Below are positions 41,823 to 52,624 of a stretch of DNA of 64,000 nucleotides, one piece after another. The notes below the pieces were generated by a model. It was not told the origin of the DNA and ran no database searches. It saw nothing but the letters and a program-made list of their open reading frames with translations. The stretch comes from Neurospora tetrasperma FGSC 2508 (taxonomy: Eukaryota; Ascomycota; Sordariomycetes; Sordariales; Sordariaceae): the NCBI RefSeq assembly GCF_000213175.1, contig NW_009799103.1, forward strand, positions 647,295-711,294, in the 5' to 3' direction. The position numbers were made by a program, and so were the translations under genes. How positions within the stretch are numbered: position 1 is the stretch's first letter; each line of letters starts with the position of its first letter.

Positions 41823-44790
41823 TCAAGTCACCAGTCGACGACAACAAAAAGACTTGCCTGTATTATACACTTTCATCACATCCGCATACTCGGCGTTAGG
41901 GAAACATTTCGGCTTATTACTGGTAGATCGATCACACGAACGAAAGCTCCTAGGCAGGCAATTCTTGGCACGAGAAAGGCGGATCATTCGGGCACAAAGT
42001 GGGTGTGACCCTTGAGAATCTGCCAGCCTCAGCGCTATTCTCTCCTTTACTCCCTTTTAGATATCAGCCAGTTCGGTCGTCCTTAAATGAACGACTCCTT
42101 TCCCTTGCTTGAGAATTTGCCTGCCTGACGGGCGACGATTTCGGTTCACCAGCACAAGACAGGAATGGTTTTCCACCCGCTGGCTTTTACCGAGATGTTT
42201 AGCCGAGGTGTGTTGCGGGAGTAGTTTCCTCCTTGAGCTGGGCCTCCTATCATTCGCTGGTATGCGTGTTTTCTTAAGCTTTGGGTTTTGACTGGAGTTA
42301 AGAAATTCCCTTCCCATGAGGAAACGGTCTCTAGTAATGCATTTCCGTACGTTTAGGCACGCAGGACCTATCCGATCTTGGAGAGAAAGCTGGCTTTAGA
42401 CACGGATAATGGTACCTCGATTTCAAGAGTATACGGCGTTGTAGTTTTACACCATTCAACTGCTTTTCTTGCCTAATCTCCCGCTCTTATTTTGGGAAGG
42501 ACACGACGAAGAACCGAACGGGTGGGAGAATGTTACTGCTGGGCACACAAAGTATATCACACCATGGTTGATACACTTAAGCTGGATGCGAACTAGAGGG
42601 AAAGAGACGCCAAGTCCTTACACATCCTTCTTTGGGCGAAGGGGAAAAAATGGAAGATTGTGGTTTCCAGCTCTTGTTGTTCATGGCACCGTTGTTGCAT
42701 GGGGCGTGTCGGGTGTGGTTCTTTTTTCGGTTTGCTTGGTTCTTTTTTCTAGTTGCTTTAGACAGTAGTTGTTTTATTTTGAGATATCCCCTCCTTTGAC
42801 ATCGCGCGCTTGACTTGGTTGTACTGTCTTTATTCCTCTTGCCGTCCTCCATGCGCAAGAAGGTTCGTCATCACCAGAAGGCTTTGTGATATCTGGTTCC
42901 ACATCTCACCACTCGTTCGCCCAAAGCCATTGATTGACCCACGACCTATTTCCGATCCGTTGTCAATCGGTCGAAATCGTCATTCAGAGACTGGATGCAG
43001 CAACCATATCGGAGAGGCCGTTCGTTGAGCTGCCAAGCACATCCCAACGCGGAAATCGGCACTACCCAAGTTGCAAGCGGAGCATTCCAAGAAAGCTCCA
43101 AGAAACCCCTAAATGGATGCCCCTGGGATGATCGACAAAGCTCAGAGTCTGATCACGTTCAGGTCGGAAACGACGGCGTGGGCGGAAAATAACGGCAGAG
43201 GCCAGGCATACTGCAGCGGTAGATTGTCAGACGCCGACGGCGGGATTATAACTATCTAGGATCAGGTAGTGTTAGCCCAAGCTAGCCAAGCAACCAAGGC
43301 ACCAAAAGGAGATGTGAAGATGGTCGTGCTCGAGTCATGGGACACTTGGAATTACACAGACCATCAGGATCGACAGTGTTCCGCAGATCACGTTCTACTT
43401 TGCAAATGGCCCAAGGGCGCTTATATCGCAAGATGACCAAACACTGCGAGGGGTGGGCGATGGCTCGGTTATCGCATGTAATGGCACATATCCCATTACG
43501 ACTCGGGAGTCGGATGAAACGACTTGGGCTTCACAGTCACTGCTGGACTAAAGAGTGCAAGTGAGGGTGAAGACGGGCAAAAAGACGGGGACCTACACTA
43601 CACGGTATGACATGTGTGCGACGCGCTTCCTCTTGAACACCAAGACAAACTATATTCATTTTTCTTTGTTTTCTTCCTACCCATTGTCTTCTAGACAAAG
43701 TTTGTTCCAACTCGTAAGGTTTCCCGCTTCAGGTATCCTTCAATGTACCTTTAGGTCGGAAAACTTCCCTTTCACTAGTATCTCTTTGTTCCGACTTAAC
43801 ACACGTCTTCTCCATTACAGATTCGCACGTCCCTACACATCTATGTTCACATCGCCGGGTTTCCATGCTACCCACTCTCCGTGTCTTCCAACCAATTTAA
43901 GTGCTAATGGATTGGACTCGACTAGGGCCTAGAGCCAATTCCAGTCTGACTGATTCCATCACCAGGCATTGAGCATAACAGTGCCACAGGAAATAGACAA
44001 AGAAGTCTGGTAGGTACCATAGCTGGAAACGTTGGGCGGCATCTGGCCCAGATAAATTTTCTGACTGGTCGTTGTTCGTTGTCTCGAGTGCGATGCTCGA
44101 GGTACTCTAGTCCAGGGCGGTTCCTTCCCAAGTCATCCCGCTTCCCCCAAGTGCCCCTACCGATGGTTCTTTCCAGAAATCACATACTTTCCTATATGAG
44201 AACAATGAGAGGGTCTTTTTGAGAGTCAATTGAGCAAGTGGCACCAATGCTCTTGTGTTTGTTCCTTTCTTTTTTCTTCTTGAGATAGCGAGTCCGATTC
44301 CGCTTGCGGTGCTAGTTTTTCCGGCCGCGCAAAAAGTGATGCAATAGGTAACTTCCACAGATTTCGAAATCCAAGTCTTTTCCCTCACCACTTCCCTTAC
44401 CTCATCCGCCTACCTTCAACCTTCTCAACTTGGCAACCTTCTACATGCAGTCTTGATCGTTATGGAAGGATCCTCAGCCTTTCGCCCTTCAGTTCCTTTT
44501 CCCGAACATTCTAGTCACTCGGAAGGCCTCGTCAACCGTCTGACACTACCGCCGCCGGCGAGACAACAACATATCAAACATCGGGAAAGTGATTCGATAG
44601 GGCGTCCAAATGAATTGGGTCAGAACCTGCCCACAATTCTCCAAGATAGGTTATATGTCTTCCTAAATTTTTTTCCATTATCCCGCGGCATTACCATTCC
44701 TCATCATCGACGTGACCATGTCCCATCCCCCCTTGGCAATAACACACAAATTCATATTTCCGCCCCCCAGCCTGGTTGTTCACACATTTC
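41823..44790. other. intergenic, 3.0 kb
   Basis: Only short frames (60-130 codons) without motifs. It contains the 3' flank of the WSC gene and the 3' flank of the minus-strand secreted-protein gene ending at 44791. Nothing else supported. Confidence 0.5.
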
Positions 44791-45543
44791 TCACCTCCTT
44801 CTCAAAGTTATTTGCAGGAGTGGGCTGGCATCCTCGTAAATAGCTCCACCGGTTCTGCCACCCCAGGTACAACCGTCTGTCAAGAAATCCAGAATTGTTA
44901 GAAACGTGCCCGGTCACTCTGTTTTCAATATGAATGGGTTTGTGCCACTTACCCATGATGTGTCCACCACCAACGGCGAATTCCTGACTAGATACCCCCA
45001 TGAACCGGACGTTAGCAATCAATCTCTTCTTATAGTAGAGAAATTCGCGAGCAAACGATATCGACCCGCGTCGAGCATGCTAAGAGTAGAATCGGAATTA
45101 TCTTACGCTGTCCATTGGTAATCCCCGTTGTAGTATGAATAAACATCTAACAACACCCCGGGAATGTCCTTGCAGAGTTCCAGGGCATTGCTTTGACCCT
45201 TAACGGTGTATGAGACACCGGTCCCTTGCGCCGCCAGGCCGCTCACACACTTGGAAGCGGCGTCAACATCGGCCCTCCAATTTTCGGAAGTAGCGCAAGT
45301 CCTGTTGAACCGCTTGACTTTCGCGGCGCCGTCGTGGGTGGACGCGGTGGCGTTGATGCTCTGGTAGTATGCCTCAACGGCCTGCTCAGGGGTGAGGGCG
45401 ACTACATCGGGGTTCATGATGTCGGCGACCCACTGGGACCAGCTGAAGGGCTTGACCTCCTTCGCGGTGGTGACGGCAGTGGTGGGCGCGGCGACGGCGA
45501 CAGTCGCAAGGACGGCGATGGTGGCGAACTTCATGGCGACCAT
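44791..45543 (-). CDS. secreted Cys-containing pro-protein, paralogue A, 185 aa
   Basis: Three exons (45107-45543, 44953-44987, 44791-44876). Introns are 119 bases (GTAAGA donor, GCTAAC branch, CTAG acceptor) and 76 bases (GTAAGT, CTAAC-type branch, ACAG). The start ATG 45543 has an A at -3. A hydrophobic signal peptide ends near A-V-A-A (residue ~19). Residues 31-64 form a conserved pro-segment (K-P-F-S-x-S-x-W-V...A-L-T-P-E-Q-A...A-Y-Y-Q-S-I-N) shared 28/34 with the gene at 48337. A Lys-Arg pair at 77-78, likely a Kex2 site, precedes N-R-T-C; cysteines follow at 83, 99, 124 and 150. The spliced C-terminus reads I-M-D-G-C-T-W-G-G, matching I-M-D-A-C-T-W-G-D of the paralogue, which validates the introns. 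No known family recognised; an effector- or toxin-like secreted peptide is one possibility. Confidence 0.8.
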
Positions 45544-48336
45544 TTTGACGGGATGGGGATGCTGGACTTGGTGAGGGAGAAAGAGAAGCTGATGAGTGCA
45601 GGTGAGGATGGGGGAGGGAATATCTCTACTTTGGTTTTGTGACTGACCTTCGTCCTTCTTATACTCCAATCTTCTTCCCTACCTCTAGAGGTCTTCTTCG
45701 CTTCGCGGCATGGCTAGAGGTAGGTAAGAAGAGCCTTCTACACTACTACCGTGGTAGTGCTCCTATCCTCAATCCGGACTGGCTTCACATACGGACGCTT
45801 TCCATGAGCCGAGCAGTGGAACTACTACTCCAAGGTCTCTTCCTCTTTTCGGTTACCTTCCCCGGATCCCAACCAATGCCCTTTGGCTGGAGCTATCCTC
45901 GGCTGCCGTCCCTGCACAGATACAACATCAACGTTCTTTCAAGTTTACCGCCTTTCCATCGTGGTATCGCCTTCTCTCCCCTGACATGAACGTTCCTGCA
46001 TCTACTCACGACTTGATGATTGATGACGCGGAAATCAATCGTCATTTGCCTTTTATGCGGTAGTCTAACTCTGTCGCTAGAGTGAGAAACCAAAGAAAAG
46101 GCATCCGCTCAAACATTCCATTGTAAAAAAAATCACTGCCTGTTCATGTTCATCTCATCTTGCTTTTGCAGGGACCAGCCATGGAGAGCGCCAGCCAAAT
46201 GACCCAACCACTCTCATGATGAATGCCAGGAAGTCACCATCGCCTTCGCTTATGGACGGCTGCCTAGATCGAAAACTGGGGCATCTCGAACCGAACCCTT
46301 TCCACGACCATTACATACCAAGTTGAACTCGAACCACCACCCAGACCCATGTCAACAAGCACACCTTACCTACATACTCATGCTTCTTCGTGATGCGCTA
46401 CGCTACGTCTCCTAGAAGACGGACCGGGATTGCACGGATGATGGATGATGGGTCATGACCCTTGAGGCCGAGAGAGTTCAGTCAAGGGCCTCGGCGGAGC
46501 AGAAGCAGGCGATTGGGAGGTGTGACAGCCGGGAGTAGCGCTTGTTATTGGTTTAGTCTGATGGATGAAGGTGTGGAAGGTGGTTGAGGGCGAACTGGGC
46601 TTACATTCAGACAAGTTCTCATATCAACTTTGTAGGTAGGTAGCTATAGTAACCAAGACACAAACGGCAGCTCTAGTCCTGAAGGTTCTCAACAGTCCCT
46701 AGGCAAGTTTCAGAACATTCCACATGACTTCTCTCTTCATCCTCTTGCCACTCAAACTCAACTTCGACCTTCTCTATTTCACCTATGTATGGTGCCGTCC
46801 GCATCTTCATGTTGTCTAGTCTAGTCTTCAATCGGTCTAGAACCAACCTACCTCTACCTACGTGAAAAAGGTATCCACTTCCTTGCTGGGGTCATTTTCC
46901 GTGGTCTCGGACTTCTGTTAGCACACGGAGATACGTACATACATAGAGGTAGGGATCAGATAACTTTTGCCAATGCAGGAGGAGGCCCTGATCTTTGTGT
47001 AACCGGGCCGATTCTACATACTACCTAGCGAGGTAGGTACGATCCGACATCGTATAGAATTTGAGGCCTTCCCTTGGTGGTTCTAGCTGCTGTTTGTGAA
47101 CCATACATAGGCTAAAAAAGTAGGGCGGTCACACAAAGCCAGGTAAGGTAAGGAACTTTAAGCGCGATTGTTCCCGGGCCACGTATGTACCTACGCACTG
47201 TCTCTGCGACTGTGCAGACAGCAGGTTAGAGGAGCCGCATGGAGGAGGAGTTGAGTTGTTGCCTTGTTGGTTGTTGGTTTGGGTTGGGTTGGCTTTAGCT
47301 TAGTTTTTTGTGGGGTGTGGTGGTATTCTTCAAGTCTAGCCGATGCTATGTGTACGTGTACTAGACTGCGTTTGTTCTGATACGCTTTTTAGAGAGCTGA
47401 GTGAGTTAGGTTCTCGCCTTGGGGTCCCGAATTGAGTTTAGTTGGGTGTTGAGTGGAGTTGAGTTGAGTTGACCGGAGTTGGTCAAGAAAAGTTCCTGAG
47501 TGAATCGAAGCGCTGTACGAAAACCGTACGAGAGAACAAACGCAGCCCTAGAACGTAGTGTACATAGTGGTCTAAAAGTGCTACATACAGCAGTGGGCTA
47601 GCCTGTAGAAGTGACCAGGGGGTGTAGATCATCCGGAAGACAAAAAATCATCTATGTACCGAACCACCTTTCCCCATCTCGCCCGCGTCGCTTCATCACC
47701 ACATTGGCTGGGTTCATCGTTTCTAGCCGCGAAGTCATGTCACTTACTTCATGCTGAATTTGGGTATGTAACCCGGAGAGACTAGGTCAGATATGATCGT
47801 GCGGATCCTGTAGGGTTGCCGTATGGACTGACTGGGATAAACCGGAATCCAGACCTTATAGAAAACGCAGGGGTAAAAGTCTTGTGAGGCACTCGCATGG
47901 TAATTTTGGGGGCCCTCAAAGAGTGAGTACGTACACTACGTGGCTGTCGAATATATACTAAGCTTACATCCCGGATTCCGGCTTTGACAAAGTTCATCAC
48001 CTTGAATTGGAGATTTTCCCGTTGCTTTTGGCTGTATGTACGCGGGTGTTGATGAAAATGGCAAGAAGCTTTCATATCAACCCTTCGTTGCCGGCCTGAC
48101 GCGGTTTCCGGGTTTCCCAAGTTCATATGATACATTCTTCTAGATAGTTCTTTTCCGACACGTCCTTACGAACATCACCCAAGGTTCAGGCTGCCCGACC
48201 CTACAGAGCAAAAAAGACAAAACCTCCCTAGCAACACAGAACCTGAGAAATAATGACACTTCTTTTCAACAGACATGAGCCACCAAGCACAAAAACCGTT
48301 GCCCGTGACCCTCAACTCAACCCATTTTAACCTTCA
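45544..48336. other. intergenic between secreted paralogues, 2.8 kb
   Basis: Promoter region of paralogue A and 3' flank of paralogue B. Rich in GGTAGGTA/TACCTACC words (46630-46650, 46850-46870, 47020-47040) and TTGAG/GTTGG repeats (47240-47480). The segment 47262-47340 resembles 49384-49447 upstream of paralogue B. No ORF with support. Confidence 0.5.
47262..47340 (+). repeat. diverged repeat shared with upstream region of paralogue B
   Basis: It shares TTTTGTGG-G/A-GTGTGGTGG and a following TATT-C/A-TTC stretch with 49384-49447, in the same orientation. It lies upstream of paralogue A just as the other copy lies upstream of paralogue B, so both may be remnants of one ancestral segment. 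Confidence 0.5.
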
Positions 48337-49073
48337 TCAGTGCCCTTGACCATACAGCAACACAGTGATGTACTGATTCGCAGGCATGATGATCTTACCA
48401 CCGCTCATGTCACCCCAAGTGCAGGCGTCTGTCATGTTAGAGCAGAGTTAGCAAAACATACTTTTTGCAAGATGAGCCTCTGAAAGAATGAGGATGAGAG
48501 GAAGGGAAAAAAAAAAAAAAAAACCTCACCCATAATCAACCCCCCCGCCCTCGCCCAATACTCGGACGGTTCCTCCACATACAAATTACAATCCTTCTGC
48601 CCAACCATCTCCGACCTCCCGCTCGTGCTGCGGCAGATGGATTCCGAGCAAAAGGGAGGCGGCATGTGAACGGGCTTCTGTCCGCCTGCGGCCATCTTGT
48701 TGACGATGTAAACGGCGTCGGCGACAGGCATGCGCTTGGAGTTGCTGGGTTCGCAGGTTGCGCCAGCCCTTTTAGACAGCTCGGTACCAGTAGTGGTGGT
48801 GGTGGTGGTGGTGGTCCTGGTGCCATTGATGCTCTGGTAGTAGGCTTCGAGGGCTTGCTCTGGGGTGAGGGCGACGACGTTGGGGTTGAGGATGTCGTCT
48901 ACCCATTTGGAGAAGCTGAAGGGCTTGGTTGCCGTGGATGTGGAGATGGAAGTGGAAGTGGAGGTGGAGACCGGGGCCGGAGCTGGGTCTGGGCCTGGGC
49001 CTGGGAATGGGGCGGCGATGGTGAGGGTCGCGAGCATCGTGGCGATGGTGGTGGTGAGCTTGAGGGAGACCAT
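48337..49073 (-). CDS. secreted Cys-containing pro-protein, paralogue B, 211 aa
   Basis: Two exons (48530-49073 and 48337-48428) with a 101-base intron whose donor is GTGAGG, followed by a poly-T of 17, and whose acceptor is ACAG. The intron sits in phase 1 right after I-M, exactly where paralogue A has its second intron; A's first intron is absent. ATG 49073 has a good context. Signal peptide to ~residue 21, then a Pro/Ser/Thr-rich spacer. Residues 50-83 are the conserved pro-segment, followed by a poly-Thr run (about 87-95). Lys-Arg at 101-102 is a likely Kex2 site. Cysteines are at 107, 142, 147, 162 and 174. After the Lys-Arg the two paralogues are hardly alignable except for the I-M-D-x-C-T-W-G block. 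Unknown family; secreted. Confidence 0.8.
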
Positions 49074-50197
49074 GTTGGCGGTTTTGGGTACAGGTTGGGT
49101 GCTAGCGTGATGACACTACACTACACTCAAGATGCGGTGATGTATTTGGGGTAAGGGACAAGTATCATCTTCTTTTCGTAGGACTTTGAGAGTATATATA
49201 TTTGACCATTGTTATCGCCATTCTTCTGATCTGTTTGTCTCCTTCCCTTTTGAAGGTTCAAAGTTGCAGTTGAGCCAAAGACTATACTCTATCTCCGCCA
49301 AAAGGCCGAGCAAGAAGCAATATTGTGGCTGGTACTGTCATTTTGACTGTGTAGAGAGCAAGGTAAAGGAGCCTCATGAAGTTGTTGGAGGTTGGTTGAG
49401 GTTGGTTTTGTGGAGTGTGGTGGTATTATTCGAAATAGCCGGAGGCGCAGTGGTCTGAGAGCTACAGTAGTGTACCTACAGAAGCGCCCCAACGACCCAG
49501 CATGTAGAGGTATGTCGTGCGCACTGGAAAAGAAAGAAACTCACAAGGAGAAACTTGAAGGTTAAAAATTGCAAGAATGGGAATGTGTGGCACTTCAACC
49601 ACCTCATTTCTCATTCTTCTTTTCACGAATTGCGGACTAAAAGACAGAAGTGGAATGGGTGGCCAATAAATGTCCGTCGGCGCGGGCCGTTCCCGCTAAA
49701 ACGGGCCCCCCTTGCGTTAATTCAGGGTGGTGCACAAGCGCCATGGAGCGAACGTTAGGTGCGTGCACTATTGGTGGGCGCGGGGCGGGGCACCCAAAAC
49801 CTCCGAGTGGCTGATCAGAAGAAGCATGAGTGGTCAGGAACGAACCCGAGGCGAGAGAACAAAAGTGGAAGTGGCTGGCTTGGGGTCCGTCGTTCCGTTG
49901 TTGACTTCCCCTCCACTTGACAAGCCGATTGACCGATCATGGAGTCGAAGAATTGCGGTCCGGGGGCTTGGGACGGCAGGAATCAGAGAACGTTGAAAGG
50001 CGACATGCAAGGAACTTCAGTCACGGATTGAAGGTGAAGCGGAAGAGGTTGAAAATTTTCAGGGAGCTTACTCAAGTTAGTACAAAGACTTGTGTTCAAA
50101 TTGAAGCTCAATCAACACCGAGATACAATGACCCTTTCTCCAAGTACAGATGCGAAATCCGCAAAAGATAAAGCGCCAAAAAAAATAGCAAAAGAAA
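49074..50197. other. intergenic, 1.1 kb
   Basis: Promoter and upstream flank of paralogue B, including the 49384-49447 repeat, then sequence before tRNA-Gly. No ORF supported. Confidence 0.55.
49384..49447 (+). repeat. diverged repeat upstream of paralogue B
   Basis: Partner of 47262-47340. The best-conserved part is TTTTGTGGAGTGTGGTGG. It lies about 340 bases upstream of the paralogue B start. Confidence 0.5.
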
Positions 50198-50268
50198 TGC
50201 GCCAGCCGCGAATCGAACGCGGGGCCCATCGATGGCAACGATGGATTTTACCACTAAACCACTGGCGC
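50198..50268 (-). tRNA. tRNA-Gly (anticodon GCC)
   Basis: 71-base cloverleaf on the minus strand. The acceptor stem GCGCCAG pairs fully with CTGGCGC, and the discriminator is A. The D arm contains TGGTTTAGTGGTA. The anticodon stem CATCG/CGATG encloses loop TTGCCAT with anticodon GCC. The T arm contains the GTTCGATTC signature. No intron. The plus-strand 5' flank ends in A-rich sequence, i.e. a T-run terminator on the tRNA strand (around 50179-50196). Confidence 0.95.
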
Positions 50269-51369
50269 GAGATAATGTTGATTGTTGAATTCTCGTAGAC
50301 CATAGCACTATATCACTGTATCCATACACAGAGGGTTGCACAGTTCAAGTCTGTTTCAACACTTGAGAGCATCGTATCATTACGCCGCGAAGGCCTTAAT
50401 CTCCCAATTCGCTCATACACAACCTCAACTGTTTACCTCACAAGGTAGTATTATTTTTGATACATACAACACTCCAGTACCTCATGTAAGACCTCTGTTG
50501 CGGGCATTATCGCGGAGTGTCTCCGTAGTCTTTCCTCTGACATAGATAGATACCGTGGTGAGGAGACAGACAAGATGACAGAGTCGGTCGAGGATGAACT
50601 GTTTGTTGGACCTGTCTTTCTCTTTGAAGACGGGCAGTAAGGCGTTCCCCACGAAGGCGAACGTCTGGCACGTGTGTTAGCTCTAAGTAACGAGATCGCA
50701 AGGGAGGTAAAGGTAAGACTGCGAGTATAAAAGTATACAAGGGTCTGGTCTGCGCTAGGTCCCTACACGGTACTCGGTTCCGGTTTGTGTACCACACTCA
50801 GACAAAGATCGACCTCAATCATTCAATGAGTGGCCACTGTTGACCAAGGTCATTTCTACAAGTGCAAAGAAAACGCGACTTTTTCTGTTCAATCGTAGAT
50901 AAAGGCCGGCCTGATATCTGCGTAAGCTGTGGCAACACCCCCGGCGTGTTTCTGAAAGGACAATGTCTGAGGATTTGCACAAGGCACGAGATTCCTGCAA
51001 AAGCGCTGTCTCTCATCAGTCATCACACGCACTTTCAACCAGCTCAATCGAATGACATTGCGGTATATCCAGTCCTATCTACACGGGGCACTGAATGGGG
51101 GGTGGCAATGCAGGGAGGAAGGACAAAGACGTAGGGACTGCTACTTCTTGGAAAGTCCCAGGTGGGGAGGGGGGAGGGAGGGCAAGAACAGGAAGGTTAC
51201 ACGAGCGCTGGGTTAGGGTTATGAATGCTTCCTAGAAATTTCTACATGGTACCCACCCGTCCAGCGAAGAGATGATGGAACTCTTCCCAAACCACCAACA
51301 AGTCACAACTCCATGGCATTACTAAAAACGGCCAAAAAAGAAAAGATCACGAGCTTCATCGCGCTATCA
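50269..51369. other. intergenic between two tRNA genes, 1.1 kb
   Basis: No coding or RNA gene recognised. Several short frames, none with motifs. Confidence 0.55.
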
Positions 51370-51441
51370 TGCCCACAGCCAGAATCGAACTGACGACCTC
51401 ATCATTACTAGTGATGCGCTCTACCACTGAGCCATGCGGGC
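51370..51441 (-). tRNA. tRNA-Thr (anticodon AGT)
   Basis: 72-base cloverleaf on the minus strand. The acceptor GCCCGCA pairs with TGTGGGC (one G-T wobble); discriminator A. The D arm has TGGCTCAGTGGTAGAGC. The anticodon stem CATCA/TGATG encloses loop CTAGTAA with anticodon AGT (A34, expected to be inosine). The T arm has GTTCGATTC. No intron. Confidence 0.95.
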
Positions 51442-51625
51442 CTTGATGGTTATCCTGGCGTAGAAGATGGCCTTTTATCACTCATTCTCCACCAGGTTGC
51501 GGAGCCATCACTGCACCGATTTTGCACAGGATGTGTCCTTGTCCTTGAACGGCCGTACTCAAACTTCGCGTTACCTGTCATCAAGGGCCTCATCAACCCC
51601 AGTTTTCGAATCTCAGTACCCTGTC
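51442..51625. other. intergenic
   Basis: Short non-coding spacer between tRNA-Thr and the candidate small membrane-protein gene. Confidence 0.5.
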
Positions 51626-51974
51626 TCACCGCGGCTCGGCTTCCGGGATATCGATGACCATGATGCGGACCGACGGTTTGGGATTCGGCCAACAAATAAT
51701 GTGTTGAAGGTACATGAAACAGCCGAGGCCGATGCAAACTAGGACGAACGAGTCAAGAACGAGAAGGCCGCCTAGGCCATTCGAAACATCGTCTAGGTCA
51801 TGGTAGAAGTCCAGGCGTGGTACAGCTTCTGGCAAGAGTACTGAATCTCGGAATGGGCAGGTACATACCCTCGTCCTTCAATGTATCAACGTCCCAGAGA
51901 ACACTGATTCTGAAGTGGGAAATATCACCTTGGTCCGTCAATGTCTTCCAAACGGAGGCTCCCTTCATTGACAT
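51626..51974 (-). CDS. candidate small single-TM protein, two exons
   Basis: Tentative gene. ATG 51974 opens M-S-M-K-G-A-S-V-W-K... A GTATGT donor at 51868 is followed by two in-phase acceptors: a 40-base intron ending at 51829 (102-aa product) or a more normal 76-base intron ending at 51793 (90 aa). Exon 2 encodes a hydrophobic stretch (L-L-V-L-D-S-F-V-L-V-C-I-G-L-G-C-F) and ends in TGA. A TATATATATG element lies ~90 bases upstream. No family recognised. The alternative is a chance pair of frames or a gene remnant. Confidence 0.35.
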
Positions 51975-52624
51975 AGCCGAGGAAACCACCAACCGCCCAA
52001 GGCCAGTCTCTCGTCGTAGCGACCCTATTAAACAGAAGGATTCGTACTACGATACACATATATATACAGTAGGAAGCCTTGGTCAGCAATGGCCACCCAT
52101 TGTGTAATTGAGGCCGGTTGACCCTTGGATGACTGTGAGATATATACGATACCTAATGACCCCCGCCGGATCCGAGTATTGTGTAAGGCTCTTATGCGGC
52201 CCAGCACTGATCGGATCCTTGGTAATCAGCCCTAAGTCGTGTAACCTTCACCTCCCGTACGATTTCGTCACTCAGCAGCAAACAATATGCGTGGCGTTCA
52301 CATCCACGATGAATGCTTGGTCCAGCACAGACCGAATCCTTGTTTATAAGCCTAAGGTAGTATAACTTTCAAATCCCTCGCTATTGGGTCATTTAAAGAG
52401 GCAAGAAGACATACAAGGCGTTCACATTCACGATGGATGCCTGGAGGTAGGTAGGTAGGTAGGCAGCTTCCTGTTCTTATAGAGAAGAAAAGAAGCCCTA
52501 CCCCCGCGAAAGCAACAGTTCGTCCTCAACCGCCGTTTTCATATTCCCTTTCCCCTGCGATACTTATAACGCATCCCACCTCACCAGACCTCAACGAGAT
52601 CTGCAATCTTGGAGCAGAAGAACC
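51975..52624. other. intergenic with tandem repeat
   Basis: Divergent promoter region between the candidate small gene and the seven-TM gene. It contains the ~124-base tandem duplication at 52195-52443 and a GGTAGGTAGG run at 52446-52463. Confidence 0.6.
52195..52443 (+). repeat. tandem duplication, two ~124-base copies
   Basis: Copy 1 (about 52195-52318) and copy 2 (about 52319-52443) share, in order: CCAGCAC, GAATCC/GGATCC-TTG, AGCCTAAG-like, GTATAACTTTC/GTGTAACCTTC, and a conserved end GGCGTTCACAT-C/T-CACGATG-GATGC-TGG. Many differences are C/T or G/A. It sits ~180 bases upstream of the seven-TM start. Confidence 0.7.

Noticed and set aside
45226-45642. 138-codon plus-strand frame
   Set aside because: Antisense to secreted paralogue A, which is supported by paralogy and matching spliced ends.
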